A stretch of DNA of 10,191 bases from Larix sibirica (taxonomy: Eukaryota > Streptophyta > Pinopsida > Pinales > Pinaceae). Where the stretch lies: the NCBI GenBank assembly GCA_004151065.3, contig NWUY0300006014.1:1-10191 (forward strand), in the 5' to 3' direction. Made by a program: the position numbers and the translations under genes. Each line of letters opens with the position of its first letter. Within the stretch, counting starts at the first letter, position 1. Shown here piece by piece: positions 1-7,216 of the stretch. The notes under the pieces were generated by a model. It did not search any database. It was not told where the DNA came from and saw only the letters and a list, made by a program, of their open reading frames with translations.

Positions 1-108
1 CACTGATTTTAAATTAATATTAAATGACATAAATATATTAAAATACAATACTCTCGAATCAATCAGCACACTTTTAGCTAATCAAAATAACATTGTATTT
101 TGGGTTTT

Positions 109-118
109 CCAATTTTGG
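109..118. promoter_or_regulatory. Perfect CArG box CCAATTTTGG
   Basis: The ten bases match the MADS-domain consensus CC(A/T)6GG exactly. It lies about 1.8 kb upstream of the AP2-like start codon. MADS-domain factors are known to bind CArG boxes near floral regulators, AP2 genes included. About one perfect match is expected by chance in a window this size and composition, so function is unproven. The same 12-base string TTCCAATTTTGG recurs at 6298-6309, just beyond the 3' end of the gene. Confidence 0.35.
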
Positions 119-702
119 GACGAGGACGCCAATCCTTACCATTGCCGTTTATGGAAATGTCTAGATTGTGACGATATTTTCGCCGTCATCTAACGGCGTC
201 AGCGTATGGACAAAATCATTACAAAAACCAATTTAAGGAACGCGAATAAAAGTGCATCTAATGGTTCCGCTTCGCTTGAGATATCTTGTTTTCCAAAGCG
301 GTTTTGACGAGCGGTTTTATCTTTCTTTCAAACCGGTTTGGTTGCTCGAGCCGATGCATTTCTTTGCGAAGCTGGAGGTGGGGGATTGTATGCTCCGCCC
401 AGTCCTTTTAATGTTGATACGACAGCCAAGGCAGCACAGCGGGCGAAGTACTCGATCTGAAGAAGGCTGATATTGTTCCTTTCTTGCTGCCAATAGAAAA
501 CGAGCCGGTGAAAGCTTATTATGAAAGTTTGCGGGATTCGAGCCCGGGCGAGAGCGGAGTGTTGCTTTGGTGTGAAAATTGAACTGTTTTAAGTTTTCTC
601 TGAGCTTTTGAAGGATTTTTCATTAAAGTGTCAGTGTCGATGTGCAATAAAGGCTAGAGAACAAAAGATTGGAAGCAGGCAGGAGGAGAGTGCCTATTCT
701 GG

Positions 703-710
703 TATAAAAT
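703..710 (+). promoter_or_regulatory. Possible TATA box
   Basis: TATAAAAT occurs in a locally mixed-composition context (GGTATAAAATATAAAG) about 1.24 kb upstream of the start codon. It matches the plant TATA consensus. If used, it would imply a leader of more than 1 kb, unless introns are removed. AT-rich plant DNA gives many chance matches, so this is only a candidate. Confidence 0.25.
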
Positions 711-813
711 ATAAAGTACAGGAAGCCTTTTTCAGTGAAACCCCGTGCTTGATGGGTTTTTGTGGAAATAATATGTTTTAATATACAGAAAGTGGAAAAA
801 GACGACCGATTGG

Positions 814-897
814 GACATGCCGTGTTGTGCTGATGAAAATTTACTGCAAAATTGAGACAGCTTGTATTATGTTGACGCGAATTTACCGTAAATAAGC
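814..897. repeat. Diverged tandem direct repeat, 2 x 42 bp
   Basis: The segments 814-855 and 856-897 align end to end. They share the start GACA, the core GAATTTAC/AAATTTAC and many positions that differ mainly by transitions. Roughly two thirds of positions match by eye. It looks like an old tandem duplication in the upstream region. No open frame here shows a recognisable product. Confidence 0.35.
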
Positions 898-1240
898 TTC
901 CGTGTGATTTACATGTCAGTATTTTGAATGTTTGAAGTTGCAGCCGTAGAATTGTTGAAAACTTTGCAAGAATGTAGATTGCGGCCTTCAAATATTCGCT
1001 ACTGCAAGCAAAAAGACCTTGGTTTTGGTTTAGACCCAGAAGCATCGGATTGGTGGAGATTCTGAGGAAAAGGCCTATTCAAACCCGATCCGGTTGCGGA
1101 AGAGTGTGGCTTTGCATAATTACAGTCGACCGGTTCTTGCATAGAGCCAACGGCTTATATGTGATTGCAAAATATTTGACCTTCCAGTTCTGTGGGAGCT
1201 TTATCACTTCCTACACTCTATTAAACTAACATCCGTTGAG

Positions 1241-1272
1241 CGGAGGCAAATTCTTGATCAGTTTTGCCTCCG
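1241..1272. other. Perfect 10-bp inverted repeat (hairpin)
   Basis: CGGAGGCAAA at 1241-1250 is exactly complementary to TTTGCCTCCG at 1263-1272, with a 12-nt loop containing the palindrome TGATCA. A GC-containing perfect 10-bp stem stands out in this region. If the leader is transcribed from further upstream, it would form a stable stem-loop in the 5' UTR. Otherwise it could be a dyad-symmetric protein site. The arms are too short for a plant microRNA precursor. Confidence 0.5.
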
Positions 1273-1767
1273 TTCCTGTATTTTATATTGGATTTACATG
1301 GATACAAGGCTTCTGCTTAGAACTTTAAACATTCAGGAGCCATCGTTTTATGGACAATGGAGCTTTGCTGTCTGTGCAACGATAAGATGCAGTAATTAGT
1401 CGTCCCAACCAGTCGGGTACGCCTATCCGAGACGCCATGACAAGCCTTGGGGTTGTTGCTTACCAAGGGTTCCGGATTGTTGTCGGGCATTTAAACTTCT
1501 TCCTCCATACACTCCAGGGACTCACAGCTGTCATTGGCGGTTTCGGTAATCCTTCCGACAGGATTTAAGTATTTTTTTCCAAAACATTTCGGATGACTGT
1601 GCTTCCGAAAGCCCGACTTTACAGGTACATGACCTTTCCTTATAGGCTACAAATGTCAGCTTCGAAATCTTAGAGTTTTGGCTCATTTTATAAGGTATTT
1701 ACTCATCTATTTTTGGCAAAAAATGGTAGATTATTGGCAGATGATATGATAGCAAGCGCACTGTCAG

Positions 1768-1940
1768 GTAAATGCCTTTTTGAAGGACAAAGTTTAGAGA
1801 TTATTACTTGATGTTAAAAACACCTTAACATTTCCCCGGGGAAATAAGAATCATCCGATATGCGTGCTTCTTGAACATTTCCTTCCCTACAGCAAGCCAG
1901 ATATTTAGACGCTTTGTCAACGGATTAAACAAATTTTCAG
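1768..1940 (+). other. Possible 5'-UTR intron
   Basis: A strong donor context, CAG|GTAAAT, begins at 1768. A T-rich tract ending TTTTCAG at 1934-1940 stops two bases before the start codon at 1943. Splicing would give a 173-nt intron, similar in size to the coding introns. It would remove two short upstream ORFs: ATG at 1811 ending at TAA 1826-1828, and ATG at 1860 ending at TGA 1872-1874. The signals are seen in the sequence; their use is inferred. Confidence 0.4.
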
Positions 1941-1942
1941 CC

Positions 1943-2754
1943 ATGAGCACTTGTGAAGCTCCTGGCACAATAAGCAGAGTCTGGGATCTCAATTTGACTC
2001 CTGCGGCGCCGGAGGATGTCTTTGCTGTAAATTCCACTGATCCTAATTTCCTTCCGGAGCCGGACGAGGTAAACGCAATATCTTCCAAGGCAGAAGAGTC
2101 CGGTTCTGTATGCGACGAAACATCTATTAATCCAGCCATTGCAGTAGCCAAATCCGAGCTCGAACCTTGGACCTCGGGCACTGGAGATCATTCGTTCATT
2201 AGAAGAGCAGAAAACTGTCGGGATGACTCTGGGACGTCTAATTCCTCCGTCATCAATGCTCCTGTCATCGACAACAGAAGCAAAAATGGCAGTTCTCTCT
2301 ACTTGGAATGTGAAGATTCCGCGAATCAGGCGATCGAATCCCGCTCCAGGTCTTCCAGCGACATTAACAGCCTCAGCCAATCAAAGACTGTAAGCAGCAA
2401 GCTCTTCGGTTGTTTCATGACGGTTAATTCGTTGGCTGGCGCAGAGATGAATACACATAGTAAGGGCCAGCCGGACACCTGCATTACGCATCAATTTTCT
2501 GTGGTTAATCGTGCCCTAGACTCTGTTTCTTCGCTGCCGCTTGAAGAAATTCGCAGTCCTGTGAACCTGTTTTCCCGCTCGCGTTGGGGTGATCATCTTG
2601 CGTCTTCTCAAACGGATTCTTCTGGGACACCAAAGCCGCCGACCGTTCCCATCCAATCAGTAAAGAAGAGCAGACGGGGTCCAAGATCAAGAAGCTCCCA
2701 ATATCGTGGCGTGACATTCTACAGACGCACAGGCCGATGGGAATCGCACATCTG
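1943..2754 (+). other. Exon 1: N-terminal domain, DLN motif, NLS and start of AP2 repeat 1
   Basis: This 812-nt exon encodes residues 1-271. It opens with a VWDLNLTP segment, the conserved euAP2 N-terminal motif and a DLNxxP-type EAR repression motif. A long Ser/Asp/Glu-rich stretch with no recognised fold follows. It ends with basic [10 protein letters not shown], the usual nuclear localisation signal placed directly before repeat 1, and [18 protein letters not shown]. The exon breaks inside the Trp codon (TG|G) at donor GTTAGT. Retaining the next intron would add nine residues and then a stop, cutting off both AP2 repeats. The N-terminal region before repeat 1, about 253 residues, is roughly twice as long as in Arabidopsis AP2. 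Confidence 0.92.
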
Positions 2755-5700
2755 GTTAGTTCAGTATTTAAAAATTATTTTATGATATTCAAGTCAATCG
2801 CTCCCGACAGATATTGCTAACCAGAAATTGTATAATCTACCTTCTGTATAAAAGTAATATTGTTCGTGATAATTCGACCATAAATGGGTATTTATTGATT
2901 GTCGCATTTTGTTTCATGATTCTGTAGGGATTGTGGAAAACAAGTTTATCTGGGTAAGTGTGAAGAAGTCTGAAGATGTTCTTGTGTGGTCGGAAGTTTC
3001 CTGCAATATTTAGATATTATAATGTAAGAAGTTTAATTATGGAATATGTTTCTATTGAAACTTCTGTAGGTGGATTCGACACGGCTCATGCAGCTGCCAG
3101 GTAAATGGTTTTCAGAACGTTTTACCATTTTCTCCATATTCAAAATAATAGACGAATTAATTTCAATGATTAAGGTGTTTACACTGGGTTTGCTTCTCTA
3201 ACGCGCATAGATGATATATCGTTATACTGCAGGCTTTGATATTTGAAATTCGCCTAAAAAATATTACAATTTGCCATATATTTGAAATATCTTAGGCTAG
3301 AAAAATGCAACTGGTTTTTAGGCTACCAGAGATGCAAACTAAACATTTTAGTAATGTAAAGACCGAGCAAGACAGAAAATTAAGAGGCTATAATTTCAAA
3401 AATCTTGAAGGGTTCGTAATTGGCTTCCAATATATGCCTTGCATTCCAGTTGTATATGCATAAATCCATATTCCTTCTCTACTGCTAAGTGATTTAAATC
3501 TAACGGCGTCCTCTTTCTGTCTGAGAATTTTTGCATTGCTGCTTGTGGTTGTGTCTTTATTGTTGGAGGGTTTGTTTTCAGAGCATATGATAGGGCGGCC
3601 ATCAAGTTCAGGGGTCAAGATGCTGATATAAACTTTAATCTTTCTGACTATGAGGAGGACCTCAAACAGGTACTATTAAAACTAACATTTTGATTGACTG
3701 TCTATGATTTTTCGAGTTTTCATTATCGTTGAGACATAGTCGATTCTTTCAGCTTACCAACCTCACTAAAGAAGAATTCGTGCATATACTTCGTCGTCAA
3801 AGCAATGGTTTCTCTCGAGGAAGTTCCAAGTATAGAGGCGTCACGCTGCACAAATGCGGCCGATGGGAAGCCAGGATGGGACAATTCCTCGGAAAAAAGT
3901 AAATAAATGACTGAACAACCGTTTATAATTAGGGTTTTTTTCCAAGATTCTATGAATGAGTGTCAAAAAAATTGTTCAGTGTTGAAGATAGGTTTATAAA
4001 GTGAAGCTTCGTTAATTCATATAGAACGAGTGTCAAAAAAAAGTTCAGTGTTTAAGATAGGTTTATACAGTGAATCTTCGTTTTAATTCATATAGATTTT
4101 AAAGCTTTAATTGAAAATGGACAATGGAGCCCTTCTTCCATTTTGATTCATGTAGACTAATTCTCTACACTTCGGCAATGTACTGAAGATTTTTTTCCTG
4201 CTAATTAAGCTATAACCAAACTATACTGGCAGGTATATTTACTTGGGCTTATTTGATAATGAAATAGAAGCTGCAAGGTATGCCATAATTCTCAGAAATC
4301 ATTCCTTTTTAATAGTTTGAATTGATCGAGGTTGGTTACAGCTGCTTTATTCAGAATATGTTTGGTAGTTTTGATAATTCAAAGATTGCACTCTGCAGGG
4401 CTTATGACCAGGCAGCTATCAGGTGCAATGGAAAAGAAGCAGTGACCAATTTTGATCCGAGCATATATCAGAATGATATTCTTACAAAAGGCGATAGTGC
4501 AAGTATATTTCTCTACCAGCTATTTAATTAATCATTGTCTCTGAGAGCAGCAGCCATTCTGCAAGCTTTATAACTTTAAACTCGCATACTCAGGTTTTGA
4601 TCAAAATCTAGATCTCAGCCTTGGCATTTCTGCACCAACTGCACTTGACACTTTAGTTTCCGGAGATAATAAGATAGGAAGGTTGAAGATGAAAACTAGA
4701 GAAAACATCCTTGTCGAACCCGATTGGAAAAAAACTCGTGCCATTTCTACGGTAAGGTTTTCAAGGCTTCTTCTAATTTGAAGTCAATTGAGTTTCTTGT
4801 GCTTGAAAATTCTCCATTTTCACCAGACAAATCCAGTATCAGAAGAGATAACTTGTGTTGGGTGAAAATTTTAGTAGTTTAAAACTTTGGAGTTCACTCT
4901 TTCCTACGAAATTACTAAAAGTAGCTTCTTCATTGTTTGGACATGTTGAGCAGCCTGAAGATAGAAGTCAGCAGATTCAGTTGGAAGTGCCGCTCTCATA
5001 TGGGCAATTGGGCCAGTACGTTGGATTACAGGATAGAGAGACCTTTTCCAGCCAGGGGAAGCTAACGCCATTTACATTTTTGCCTCAGTATCAAATTCAC
5101 CATCCGAATTCGGAGAAGATCCAAGTTACGGACACCTTGATTTATAATCCATTGAACTTTCTTCCCAACCCTAACGAGGACACTAGACACCTTGCGCTGG
5201 AACAACAGGGCCTATGGAGCAGAGTTTGTCCTCTGCCCTTTCCTAATTACAAGGTATTGTGCAGCTATATATTTCATGCCTTAAGTTAATACAAACGATC
5301 ACTGTAAAATCTTGATCTTATCCTAAATAGGTTTTTGATATTTTGATTTTACTGAGAATAAATCCTTTGCCGAATCATGGTTTTTAGTCCATTATAATTA
5401 ATCTTCTTAATGTTTTACGACGGCATCCATGCCTTGGAATCACTGGCACAGAGGGACTGATGAAATTTCTTTTTCTCTTGTTCAGCTACACAACCCCACT
5501 GTTGGACTGCAAGGGCAAGGAGGCAGTGGCCTCTCCCCTCTACTCTCTTCTTCGATTGACCATCAATCAGGTTGGCCTTGGAAATTTTATACTAATGAGT
5601 CATCTGCTTCAATGTTGGCAGCAGCATCATCAGGATTCTCACCCCAAGCACAAACCACTCCAGCTCATCCTTCAGATTGGCTACACAAGTTACAAGGACT

Positions 5701-5899
5701 CCAGTATCCCAGTGCTCAGTCAATGGGTACTCAGCTTTCAGCTCCTAAGCCCTCATTTCAGAGACAGAATTTACATATGGGCATGTGCACTGAAGCCAAC
5801 TCAACTGGACAAGGCTTGGGTTTGAGCTTAAGTATATCAACGAAATCAACAGCTAAACCTAGCTCCTCCAAAGATATACCGATGGTTCGAACTCCTTGA
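1943..5899 (+). CDS. AP2: euAP2-type (APETALA2/TOE-like) transcription factor, miR172-regulated, 10 coding exons
   Basis: Predicted nuclear DNA-binding protein of about 707 aa, of the family that controls flowering time, phase change and reproductive organ identity. Exons: 1943-2754, 2928-2953, 3070-3100, 3582-3669, 3753-3898, 4233-4277, 4399-4502, 4594-4751, about 4954-5253 and 5486-5899. Together they give 2124 nt in one frame ending at TGA 5897-5899. The start is the first in-frame ATG after stop TAA 1826-1828. Domains: DLNLTP at residues 15-20, basic [10 protein letters not shown] at 241-250, AP2 repeat 1 from about 254 to 313, linker, AP2 repeat 2 from about 346 to 406, NLDLSLG at 422-428, and the AAASSGF motif encoded by the miR172 site near 615-621. 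Neither repeat has the insertion typical of the AINTEGUMENTA branch, so this is the euAP2 branch. It is much longer than Arabidopsis AP2 (432 aa), mostly in the N-terminal part. The exon 8/9 junction is uncertain. Family assignment is very secure; the orthologue (AP2 versus TOE) is not. Confidence 0.93.
2928..3669 (+). other. Exons 2-4: remainder of AP2 repeat 1
   Basis: Exon 2 (2928-2953, 26 nt) encodes DCGKQVYLG. Exon 3 (3070-3100, 31 nt) encodes [10 protein letters not shown]. Exon 4 (3582-3669, 88 nt) continues with [11 protein letters not shown] and ends DYEEDLKQ. Each joins in phase through TAG|G, TAG|G and TTTTCAG|A acceptors and GTAAGT, GTAAAT and GTACTA donors. The 26-nt and 31-nt micro-exons are a hallmark of AP2-subfamily gene structure. 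The [20 protein letters not shown] run across exons 1-3 matches the euAP2 repeat 1 signature. Introns here are 173, 116 and 481 nt. The 481-nt intron (3101-3581) holds nothing else recognisable. Confidence 0.93.
3753..4502 (+). other. Exons 5-7: linker and AP2 repeat 2
   Basis: Exon 5 (3753-3898) encodes the conserved linker [14 protein letters not shown] and then [18 protein letters not shown]. Exon 6 (4233-4277) encodes [14 protein letters not shown]. Exon 7 (4399-4502) encodes [20 protein letters not shown] and the tail [13 protein letters not shown]. Introns are 83, 334 and 121 nt. The core YRG, WEAR, LG.FD and AA.A.D positions of AP2 domains are present. The exon 7 donor is ambiguous: cutting at 4496 or 4502 keeps the same frame and differs by two residues (Ala-Ser). 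The 334-nt intron (3899-4232) contains a 70-bp tandem duplication listed separately. Confidence 0.9.
3958..4096. repeat. Tandem duplication (about 70 bp) inside intron 5
   Basis: The segments 3958-4027 and 4028-4096 both begin GAGTGTCAAAAAA and end in TTAATTCATATAGA. They differ at only a few substitutions and small indels, roughly 90% identity by eye. The duplication lies wholly within the intron between the two exons that open AP2 repeat 2, so it lengthens the intron without touching the coding sequence. Confidence 0.8.
4594..4751 (+). other. Exon 8: post-AP2 EAR motif exon
   Basis: The 158-nt exon follows acceptor ACTCAG|G and encodes residues 418-470. It starts [12 protein letters not shown], the LxLxL-type EAR motif that sits right after repeat 2 in euAP2 proteins and is known in the family to recruit TOPLESS co-repressors. 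A lysine-rich segment ending [12 protein letters not shown] follows. The donor is ACG|GTAAGG, a good match, and leaves phase 0. Confidence 0.88.
4827..4861 (+). other. Candidate micro-exon or poison exon between exons 8 and 9
   Basis: The sequence before 4827 is a textbook acceptor, with a pyrimidine-rich tract ending TTTTCACCAG. Joined to exon 8 it reads [12 protein letters not shown] and then TGA at 4863-4865. All three frames from this acceptor meet a stop within about 60 nt. To reach the open frame of exon 9 it would need its own donor. Splitting at 4856/4857 (TGT|GTTGGG, phase 0) would join exon 9 in frame and add ten residues. The better-looking donor GG|GTGAAA at 4862 does not fit the 4954 acceptor frame. 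If the acceptor is used without a further splice, the protein is truncated and lacks the C-terminal part. Confidence 0.4.
4954..5253 (+). other. Exon 9: C-terminal region, acceptor uncertain
   Basis: An open frame runs from 4852 to the donor AAG|GTATTG at 5254. It encodes a Gln/Pro-rich segment including [15 protein letters not shown] and PLPFPNYK. No domain is recognised, as is normal for this part of euAP2 proteins. A phase-0 acceptor that keeps exon 8 in frame is GAGCAG|CCT at 4953/4954, with CTTCTTCATTGTTT upstream as a pyrimidine tract; GAG|CAG at 4950/4951 is an alternative. The 3' end is clear, the 5' end is inferred. Confidence 0.65.
5486..5899 (+). other. Exon 10: last coding exon with the miR172 site
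   Basis: Acceptor TTGTTCAG|CTA is preceded by a strong pyrimidine tract (5470-5482), and the exon runs to TGA at 5897-5899. It encodes 137 residues: a Gly/Ser-rich start, [11 protein letters not shown], then [10 protein letters not shown], whose codons form the miR172 complementary site. Near the end is a GLGLSLSIS segment with LxLxL spacing. The AAASSGF peptide in the last exon is characteristic of euAP2 proteins. Confidence 0.9.
5619..5639 (+). promoter_or_regulatory. miR172 target site
   Basis: The core GCAGCATCATCAGGATTCT is complementary to the conserved plant miR172 along almost its whole length. Compared with the perfect complement of the common miR172 form, I see two differences at the 5' edge of the site and one position that becomes a G:U pair. 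This is within the range normal for plant microRNA targets. It lies in the coding sequence of the last exon, in frame as Ala-Ala-Ser-Ser-Gly-Phe-Ser, as in other AP2/TOE genes. Family knowledge says miR172 reduces these genes by cleavage and translational repression. Confidence 0.92.
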
Positions 5900-5926
5900 A
5901 AAGTGTGCTTGGAGATGGTCATTCAC

Positions 5927-6055
5927 TCGGGGTCAAAGACAACTAAAATCGCCCAAAAAAAAGGCATCCTTACTTGCCTAAGTTACTATTTCGGGGTCAA
6001 AGACAACTAAAATCGCCCAAAAGAAAAGGCATCCTTACTTGCCTAAGTTACTATT
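5927..6055. repeat. Near-perfect tandem duplication, 64 + 65 bp, in the 3' UTR
   Basis: Unit 1 (5927-5990) and unit 2 (5991-6055) both begin TCGGGGTCAAAGAC and end TAAGTTACTATT. They differ only in the A-run: eight A in the first and AAAAGAAAA in the second. The near identity points to a recent duplication directly after the stop codon. Confidence 0.95.
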
Positions 6056-6095
6056 TCTTTGTTGTCGTATACTCTATATGATTTAGGAGCATCAC

Positions 6096-6159
6096 AACTC
6101 TCTCCATCGTAAAAGCTGTTATTATCATTAACTCTCTCCATCGTAAAAGCTGTTATTAT
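6096..6159. repeat. Tandem repeat, 34-bp period, 30 bp identical
   Basis: The segment beginning AACTCTCTCCATCG at 6096 is repeated from 6130. The first 30 bases of both copies (6096-6125 and 6130-6159) are identical. It lies about 40 bp after the larger 3'-UTR duplication and has a different unit, so it is an independent event. Confidence 0.92.
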
Positions 6160-6299
6160 AATTATATGTAATCCAGTGTTTATTTACCCGTACGCTCACC
6201 ATTATTCAGCTGCTTGCATGGATGCTTAAATTTCATATACTTCCTGCCGTGAACAGTGCTATTAAAATTATTGGAATTTAATGGTCAAACAGCTCCATT

Positions 6300-6309
6300 C
6301 CAATTTTGG
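6300..6309. promoter_or_regulatory. Second perfect CArG box CCAATTTTGG
   Basis: Identical to the box at 109-118, including the two T bases before it. It lies about 400 bp after the stop codon, at or just past the end of the transcript. The match to the MADS consensus is exact; function is unproven. Confidence 0.3.
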
Positions 6310-7216
6310 CCACGCCATTCAATAGGTAGTTTTTGTTTTTATACTTTGCAACGGTTCGTTTTAATTCATCAAAAAAAATTACAGAGATTTGGCTTCGGTG
6401 TAGTTCCGATAAATACTTATAGCAATAGAGTTGGTTGCACTTTTTTAAATGTCTAATTAAAATATTATTTATATACAAGTTTTGTAATTTTAAAATTAAA
6501 ATTTTAAGTATGTGGTGGTTATTAATTTCATTTGAATATTAGAGTTTAGCTTATTTTGAAAAGCCACTTGAAGTATTATATGAATTGGGGATTATATGAA
6601 ATTTTTAGTTTAAAATATTTTATACTTAGAATTTGATATTGAAGATGTAGATACATAATTTCATTTATACAAATTTAGTGTATATTTTTTTGTTTATTTA
6701 AAGTTTTGTTAGTGAAAATTACTTTGATCAACTATGGGTACTATAGTTACATTGCTTTAAACATTTGTGAATTTTTCTACACATTCCTTCGAACCTTGCC
6801 TTACTTCATTCACCTTCCCAACAAGACACAAGGCCAATTACAATGAGCATGTTAAATGTAAGGAGGCCAACATTGTCATCTACATGGAATTCAAATCACA
6901 TAACACATTGAGAGAGAAGAGAACATTCTCAAAATTTAAGAAACATGAAGACACATACACATAATGAAGGAGATGATGCACTCAAACCTTTTTTTGTGTT
7001 TCTAATTATTAATTCCCCTTGTATGTGTTGAGAATGACAACAATTCCTAGGATATACTCCAATATTCTCACCCAGGAGGAATGAAAGTTTTCATACAAAA
7101 TCTCCAAATTGATAAAAGCCTAATTGTGTGATGGGATTAAAGGATGGAGGTTGATGTTTGCCTCTCAAATATCCATTCACTCTTTTAAGTTATTATATAC
7201 TTTCTTCAAGTTTGTT

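Larger units (their letters stand above)
1..1767 (+). other. 5' flanking region and probable long leader of the AP2-like gene
   Basis: This stretch has no convincing coding sequence. Open frames on either strand are short, lack recognisable domains and start or stop arbitrarily. It is less AT-rich than the 3' flank in places, for example around 340-560 and 1380-1560. It contains a perfect CArG box, a possible TATA box, a diverged 42-bp direct repeat and a perfect 10-bp hairpin, each listed separately. Because the gene on its right reads rightward, this segment most likely holds its promoter and part of its 5' leader. The transcription start cannot be fixed from sequence alone. Confidence 0.6.
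5900..6250 (+). other. Probable 3' UTR
   Basis: This stretch follows the stop codon, is AT-rich and carries no coding signal. It holds two tandem duplications (5927-6055 and 6096-6159). Plant-type T/A-rich polyadenylation elements such as TGTAAT lie around 6160-6190, but no canonical AATAAA is present, so the cleavage site is only approximate. Confidence 0.5.

Noticed and set aside
181-198. Six-base inverted repeat CGCCGT/ACGGCG
   Set aside because: The arms are too short to stand out from chance and have no associated feature.
252-470. 72-codon open frame upstream, and an overlapping frame ending near 469 with a Gly-rich, Pro-containing peptide
   Set aside because: No recognisable domain, no plausible start in the second frame, and no splice signals tying them to the AP2-like gene.
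623-1045. 140-codon minus-strand open frame with an internally repeated peptide
   Set aside because: The repeated peptide follows from the diverged 42-bp DNA repeat. The product has no known domain and the codon pattern does not look selected.
1871-1942. N-terminal extension of the AP2-like ORF from position 1871
   Set aside because: It starts with TTG, not ATG. The first in-frame ATG after the upstream stop is at 1943, directly before the conserved N-terminal motif.
1825-2717. Minus-strand open frames overlapping exon 1
   Set aside because: They are antisense shadows of the strongly supported exon 1 and encode nothing recognisable.
3388-3618. Two minus-strand open frames in intron 3
   Set aside because: They overlap the intron and exon 4 antisense, are short and have no domain.
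1350-4130. Shared 14-mer ATGGACAATGGAGC at about 1350 and 4117
   Set aside because: A single short match with no extended similarity; likely coincidence.
6278-6478. Overlapping 66-codon frames on both strands past the 3' end
   Set aside because: AT-rich chance frames with no domain and no promoter or splice context.
6770-7140. Possible degraded LTR retrotransposon
   Set aside because: No terminal repeats, primer-binding site, polypurine tract or reverse transcriptase/integrase motif could be identified.
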